A stretch of 64,000 nt of DNA from Pseudazoarcus pumilus. Lineage in GTDB: Bacteria > Pseudomonadota > Gammaproteobacteria > Burkholderiales > Rhodocyclaceae. The stretch lies in NCBI RefSeq assembly GCF_002872475.1, contig NZ_CP025682.1, positions 2,170,001-2,234,000 of the forward strand, given 5' to 3'. Below the pieces are notes generated by a model. The model had not been told where the DNA came from and ran no database searches. It saw only the letters and a list, made by a program, of their open reading frames with translations. This document shows positions 59,806 through 64,000 of this stretch, piece by piece (the stretch's first letter is position 1; every line of letters begins with the position of its first letter). The position numbers and the translations under genes are program-made.

Positions 59806-60719
59806 GTCTTTGCTGGCTTTGCCCGGGTCAGGGTAGCCAGACGCCCGAATTGCTCGCGCGGCTGGCCGACGACACGTCGCTCGCGCGCGCACTCGCCCCC
59901 TTGCGTGACACGCTGCCGGCCGCAACCCTGGAAGCGGCCGACGACCCGCAACACTGCTTCGACAACCGCCATGCCCAACCGCTGATCGTGCTGCACGCAT
60001 GCACGGTCGCCGCCGCGCTGGCCGACGCCGGCGTGCGCCCGGCAGTGGTCGCCGGCTACAGCGTCGGCGAGCTTTCCGCCCACGCCGTGGCCGGCGCCCT
60101 CGCCCCGGAAACCGCCATCGCGCTGGCCGTCGAGCGCGCCGCGGCGATGGACGCCGCCGCCCCGCCGGATTCCGGCATGAGCGCGGTACGCGGCGTGCCA
60201 CTGGCGCGCCTGCGCGAGCAGTGCGAGGCAGCCGGCTGCGCCGTGGCCATCGTCAACGCCGCCGACCACGCCGTGCTCGCCGGCCCGCGTGCCGCGCTCG
60301 AGCAGCTCGGCGCGCAACTGACCGCGGGCGGCGCGCACGTCGTGCCGCTGGACATTGGCGTGCCGGCGCATGCGCACTGGCTCGCTGCGGCCGTTGCGCC
60401 CTTCGCACGCGCGCTCGATGCGGCCGACTGGCAGGCGCATGCCGTGCCCGTGCCACGCGGACTCGACGGCCGCCTGGTGCGCAGCCGCGCCGCCGCCGTC
60501 GAAGCCTTGTCGCGCGCGCTCGCCGAACCGCTCGACTGGGCGCGTACCCTGGACGTGGCGCGCGAGATGGGCGCGACCATTTTCTTCGAACTCGGTCCGG
60601 GCGACGGGCTTGCGCGCATGGCGCGCGAGCGCTTCCCGGATCTGGCCGTGCGCGCGCTGGCCGACTTCGCGAGCCTCGAAGGCGCGGCGAAGTGGCTCGC
60701 GCGCGAACGCAACCGATGA
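59802..60719 (+). CDS. mdcH: Malonyl-CoA:ACP transacylase (malonate decarboxylase epsilon)
   Basis: FabD-type transacylase of 305 residues that primes the carrier protein with malonyl so that the decarboxylase can start. Active-site serine lies in GYSVGELSAH; PGQGSQTPE is at the N-terminus; the His of the pair lies in GVPAHAHWL. It overlaps mdcB by 4 bases and is the last gene of mdcACDEGBH. No mdcL/M transporter genes or LysR-type mdcR follow. Confidence 0.94.
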   Translation: MSLCWLCPGQGSQTPELLARLADDTSLARALAPLRDTLPAATLEAADDPQHCFDNRHAQPLIVLHACTVAAALADAGVRPAVVAGYSVGELSAHAVAGALAPETAIALAVERAAAMDAAAPPDSGMSAVRGVPLARLREQCEAAGCAVAIVNAADHAVLAGPRAALEQLGAQLTAGGAHVVPLDIGVPAHAHWLAAAVAPFARALDAADWQAHAVPVPRGLDGRLVRSRAAAVEALSRALAEPLDWARTLDVAREMGATIFFELGPGDGLARMARERFPDLAVRALADFASLEGAAKWLARERNR

Positions 60720-60759
60720 CGCGCGCAGCGCGTCGCAACGACACCACAGGAGGACATCC

Positions 60760-61740
60760 ATGACCCAGGCCAGAGTGGTCCGCATCGAACAGGCCGGTGC
60801 ACCGGAAGTGATGCAGCTCGTCAGCGTCGACCTGCCCGCGCCCGAGGCCGGCGAGGTGCGCGTCGCGCACGCGGCGATCGGCTTCAACTACATCGACACC
60901 TATCAGCGCAGCGGCTATTACCCGATCCCGATCCCGGGCGGGCTGGGCTTCGAGGCCGCGGGCACGGTCGAGGCCGTGGGTGCCGGCGTTGCCGACATCG
61001 CCGTGGGTGATCGCGTGGCCTACATGAATGCCGGCGTGGGCGCCTACGCCAGCCATCGCAACGTGCCGGCCGACAAGCTCGTCAAGCTGCCCGAGGCGGT
61101 GAGCTTCGAGCAGGCCGCCTCACTGATCTTCAAGGGCATGACCGCGCAGTACCTGCTGCGCCGCACGCACCGTGTCGAGCCCGGCGACATCGTGCTGGTC
61201 CATGCCGCAGCCGGGGGCGTGGGCCAGATCCTGTCGCGCTGGGCCAAGGCGCTGGGCGCCACCGTGATCGGCACGGCCGGTTCGCCAGCCAAGTGCGAGG
61301 CCGCGCGCGCGGCCGGCTGCGACACGGCGATCGACTACACGCAGGACGACTGGGTGCAGCAGGTAGTCGATGCCACCGGCGGCAAGAAGGCACGCGTGGT
61401 CTACGACTCGGTGGGCAGGAGCACCTTCCTCGGCTCGCTCGACTGCGCCGCCCCGTTCGGCCTGGTGGTGCTCTACGGCGCGGCCTCGGGCCCGGCGCCG
61501 GCGATCGAGCCGGACATTCTCAACAAGAAAGGCTGCCTGTTCCTGACGCGTCCGTCGGTCTTCCCGCACAACGCCAATCCCGCGATCTTCCGCGAGAACG
61601 CCGCCGAACTCATGGACGCCATCGTCGCCGGCACCGTCGCCGCGCCGATCGGTGCGCGCTACGCGCTCGACGAGGTGGTGGAGGCCCACCGCGCGGCCGA
61701 GGCGCGCAAGACGACCGGAGCAATCGTGCTGATTCCGTGA
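60760..61740 (+). CDS. NADPH:quinone reductase (zinc-free MDR type)
   Basis: Quinone oxidoreductase of 326 residues in the medium-chain dehydrogenase superfamily. Conserved parts: IGFNYIDTYQRSGYYP, LGFEAAGTVEAVG, and the nucleotide site HAAAGGVGQILSRWAKALGATVIGT. There are no catalytic zinc ligands. Start 60760 follows AGGAGG. It lies 40 bases after mdcH; it may be read with the operon, but such genes usually are not part of malonate use. Confidence 0.92.
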   Translation: MTQARVVRIEQAGAPEVMQLVSVDLPAPEAGEVRVAHAAIGFNYIDTYQRSGYYPIPIPGGLGFEAAGTVEAVGAGVADIAVGDRVAYMNAGVGAYASHRNVPADKLVKLPEAVSFEQAASLIFKGMTAQYLLRRTHRVEPGDIVLVHAAAGGVGQILSRWAKALGATVIGTAGSPAKCEAARAAGCDTAIDYTQDDWVQQVVDATGGKKARVVYDSVGRSTFLGSLDCAAPFGLVVLYGAASGPAPAIEPDILNKKGCLFLTRPSVFPHNANPAIFRENAAELMDAIVAGTVAAPIGARYALDEVVEAHRAAEARKTTGAIVLIP

Positions 61741-61879
61741 GAAACGCCCGCGCGGCGCGCGCTTTTTCGAAGCGAGGCTGAAGTTCCGCCAAAGACGGCC
61801 GTTAGAGTGTTCGTGAAGTGCGCCCGACGCCGTCGGGCACCGCACGGGCGCACTACCGACATGCATTCGGAGAACCGCG

Positions 61880-63451
61880 ATGAAGATCCTGCTCGCCCCC
61901 GGCGTCGCGCTGTGCAGCCGCCTCGGCCACAGCCAGAAGTACGGCCTGATCACCCTGTTGCTGCTGGTACCGATCGCAGCCTTCGTCTACGACCTGATCA
62001 ACGGCTCCGGCGCGCCGTGGACGTCCATCGCCGGGCTGATCGGCGCGCTCGCCGCGCTGTATCTGCTGGCCTCGGTCGCCTCCACCCAGTCGCAGACCGC
62101 CCAGGCCTTCTCGGACGCGATCGCACGCTTCGCCAAGGGCGACCTGTCGGCCCGCGTCAAGCTCACCGGCAAGGATGACATGGCGCGCGTGGCGGGCTTG
62201 TTCAACGACATGGGCAAGGAGATCAAGCGCATGATCGCGCGCGTCTCCGGCCACGCCGAGGAAGTGGCCGGCGCCGCCGGCAAGCTCTCCCACCGCAGCG
62301 GCGAGGTGCGCACGGCCAGCCATCAGACCGGGGATGCGACGACCAGCGTGGCCGCCGCGATGCAGCAGATGACGCAGAGCATCGGCCAGGTCGCCAACCA
62401 CGCGGGCGAGACCGAACAGGCCTCCGAGACCGCCTGCCGATTGTCCGAAGACGGCGAGCGCGTGGTGCGCGAGGCCTCCAGCGAGATGGAACGCATCGCC
62501 GAGGCCTTCAGCCGATCGGCGAACCAGATCGGCGAACTGGGCGGGCGCACCGACGAGATCAGCAAGATCATCCAGGTGATCCGCGAAATTGCCGAGCAGA
62601 CCAACCTGCTTGCGCTCAACGCGGCGATCGAGGCCGCACGCGCCGGCGAGCAGGGTCGCGGCTTCGCCGTGGTCGCCGACGAGGTACGCAAGCTCGCCGA
62701 GCGCACCGGCAACGCCACGGCCGAGATCAGCGACATGATCACGATGATCCAGGACAGCACGCAATCGGTGGTCTCGGGCATGGAAGCCGGCGTCGGACAG
62801 GTTTCACACGGCGTCGAACTGGCCTCGCGCGCGGGTGACGCGCTGGCCGAGATCAACCGCGGCGCGCACGAGACCCTGGCCATGGTGCGCGACATCGCCA
62901 ACGCGGTGAAGGAACAGAGCGCGGTCAGCAACGAGGTCTCGGAGAGCGTGGAGCGCATCTCCAGCATGGTGCAGAGCGGCAGCGTCGCGGTGGATCACAT
63001 GTCGGGCGAGGCCAGTCACCTCGACGAAGTCGCCGACAGTCTCAAGAAGGCCATCGCGCGCTTCTCCGGCGGCACCGCCAACGAGGCCGCGCAACTGGTC
63101 GAACGGGCAGTGTCGACCTACCAGAGCCAGGGCCGCGACCGCGCCTTCGAAGCCTTCAACGACCCGCACGGCGAATTCGTGCTGCGCGACCTCTACATCT
63201 TCGTCTACGACATGGACGGCACCGTGCGCGCCCACGGCGGCAACCCGCAACTCATCGGCAAGAACATGCGCGACGCCAAGGACGCCAACGGCGCCTACTT
63301 CGTGCAGGACCGCATCCGCATCGCCCAGGAAGCCGGCAGCGGCTGGCAGGACTACATGTTCAAGAACCCCGAAACCGGCGAGACCGAGGGCAAGACCTCG
63401 TTCATCCGCCGGGTGGACGACTACATCGTGGGTTGCGGAGTGTACAAGTGA
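61880..63451 (+). CDS. Chemoreceptor with C-terminal sCache-like domain
   Basis: Methyl-accepting protein of 523 residues with an unusual order. Two close N-terminal helices (about 22-40 and 50-66) enclose almost no periplasmic part. A HAMP linker (about 67-120) follows, then the signalling domain (about 130-395) with [20 protein letters not shown] at its tip. The last 120 residues resemble a single Cache domain ([52 protein letters not shown]). Such domains normally lie outside the cell, but here the topology puts it in the cytosol, so it may sense an internal metabolite. ATG 61880 follows GGAGAA. Confidence 0.9.
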   Translation: MKILLAPGVALCSRLGHSQKYGLITLLLLVPIAAFVYDLINGSGAPWTSIAGLIGALAALYLLASVASTQSQTAQAFSDAIARFAKGDLSARVKLTGKDDMARVAGLFNDMGKEIKRMIARVSGHAEEVAGAAGKLSHRSGEVRTASHQTGDATTSVAAAMQQMTQSIGQVANHAGETEQASETACRLSEDGERVVREASSEMERIAEAFSRSANQIGELGGRTDEISKIIQVIREIAEQTNLLALNAAIEAARAGEQGRGFAVVADEVRKLAERTGNATAEISDMITMIQDSTQSVVSGMEAGVGQVSHGVELASRAGDALAEINRGAHETLAMVRDIANAVKEQSAVSNEVSESVERISSMVQSGSVAVDHMSGEASHLDEVADSLKKAIARFSGGTANEAAQLVERAVSTYQSQGRDRAFEAFNDPHGEFVLRDLYIFVYDMDGTVRAHGGNPQLIGKNMRDAKDANGAYFVQDRIRIAQEAGSGWQDYMFKNPETGETEGKTSFIRRVDDYIVGCGVYK

Positions 63452-63520
63452 TGGACTGCCCCGGCACACAGAGGCAAGGACACTTGAGGCCCCTATCCAC
63501 GTAACGTAAGCTGCCGACCC

Positions 63521-63910
63521 ATGTCCAGGGAAATCGTGATCGCGATCGACTTCGGCGGCGAATGCATCGCCGCGCGGTGGGCTGTTGGCGAGCAGCACGT
63601 AGGTGAGTTGCGCTGGGATGCGCCGGTGCGAGCTCCGGGAGAGCCACCGTTCTGGGCGACCGAAGACGGTCATGCGCTCATTCTGGAAACGTTTGCGATG
63701 ACCCACTTCCCGAATGTGGACAGGCTTGTGCTGACACTGCCTGCCGGTGATGTCGACGCGCACCGCGCCCCTCTGGAACAGCGCTATACCGGCCTTCACG
63801 ACGTGCGCAACACCGAATGCCGCTCCCAGCGGCTGCGCGTGCGGGTGCGCCGCGTCTGCGTCGAGCCGCAGTCCCCCGCGTCTCCCGCTACGGCGAACGC
63901 ACCGGCTTGA
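63521..63910 (+). CDS. Short hypothetical protein, possible ParM-like fragment
   Basis: I do not recognise this 129-residue protein with certainty. It begins with a beta strand and an actin-like phosphate-loop pattern (IVIAIDFGGECIAARWA). Its later part (LVLTLPAGDVDAHRAPLEQRYTGLHDVR) resembles the segment before the core of ParM/StbA-type actin-like proteins (LPVxx... TGxHxV). The rest of an actin fold is absent, so it is either a broken gene or a chance likeness. No ribosome site is seen before ATG 63521. It stands alone at the window end. Confidence 0.4.
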   Translation: MSREIVIAIDFGGECIAARWAVGEQHVGELRWDAPVRAPGEPPFWATEDGHALILETFAMTHFPNVDRLVLTLPAGDVDAHRAPLEQRYTGLHDVRNTECRSQRLRVRVRRVCVEPQSPASPATANAPA

Positions 63911-64000
63911 ACGAAGGCAAGCAGCGCCCAGTTCCGGGCCAGCGCATCAGGACGCCCCAACCAGCACAAGGCCCAAGGCACGATCGGCGCTCGCGGAGTC

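Noticed and set aside
61741-61770. GC-rich inverted repeat plus T5 after the quinone reductase gene
   Set aside because: The arms do not pair without mismatch or with a proper loop, so a terminator cannot be claimed.
63796-64000. Minus-strand frame entering from the right edge
   Set aside because: It overlaps the short plus-strand gene, and its product shows no family pattern in the visible part.

Overview
The window is GC-rich (roughly two-thirds G+C by eye) and looks like chromosomal DNA of a respiratory betaproteobacterium. The gene content (cbb3 oxidase island with FNR and HemN, K+-independent H+-pyrophosphatase, P-II protein, malonate decarboxylase fed by a TRAP transporter, many c-di-GMP and chemotaxis proteins) fits the Rhodocyclales (Azoarcus/Thauera/Denitromonas-like). 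That placement is an inference from gene content, not from a phylogenetic marker.

Layout. 1-7055: a partial sbcD, a periplasmic glutathione-peroxidase-like protein, a TSUP permease, a secreted collagen-like protein next to a protein with an IPTL-type (exosortase-like) C-terminal tail, a two-domain glycosyltransferase and a TRIC-like channel. 7253-11685: a damaged stretch. A PAS-GGEEF diguanylate cyclase and a histone-deacetylase-family gene both carry frameshifts, and the latter is cut off by an IS21-family element (istA/istB) that lacks a visible target duplication. 11767-19764: a protein with an IPTL-like signal in its middle ('midcut' type), then three co-oriented signalling genes: a membrane diguanylate cyclase, an Aer-like PAS chemoreceptor, and a 1242-residue GAF/PAS/GGDEF/EAL protein whose last PAS domain looks like a FixL-type heme oxygen sensor. 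19938-20760: an IS5-family (IS427-like) element with a split transposase. 21339-27227: tRNA-Arg and tRNA-Ser, then serS, rarA, lolA and ftsK. 27509-36873: the pyrophosphatase pair hppA/ppa, a Crp-family regulator, trxB, an Smr protein, glnB, nadE, an MliC-like lipoprotein-type inhibitor domain protein and a FemAB/GNAT-like protein.

36884-50701 is a complete cbb3 cytochrome oxidase island: a CopZ-like chaperone, a TauE/SafE-like membrane protein, hemN, fnr, an RNA-type metallo-beta-lactamase, uspA, then ccoH, ccoG, ccoP, ccoQ, ccoO, ccoN, ccoS and ccoI. FNR-box-like sites lie between hemN and fnr, upstream of ccoN, and over the ccoS stop codon. This joins oxidase, copper and heme supply, and anaerobic control in one place.

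50792-60719 is a malonate catabolism locus. A divergent GntR/FCD regulator faces dctPQM (TRAP transporter), followed by mdcACDEGBH with overlapping genes. A strong hairpin after dctP probably sets a high binding-protein to permease ratio. The window ends with a quinone oxidoreductase, a chemoreceptor with a C-terminal sCache-like domain, and a short ParM-like fragment.

Most interesting points: the FixL-like heme PAS fused to a GGDEF-EAL module; the IPTL/midcut sorting substrates beside a collagen-like protein with no exosortase in view; the cytoplasmically placed sCache domain; the promoter -10 sequence embedded in a terminator loop before ppa; and the unusual placement of a perfect FNR box over the ccoS stop codon.
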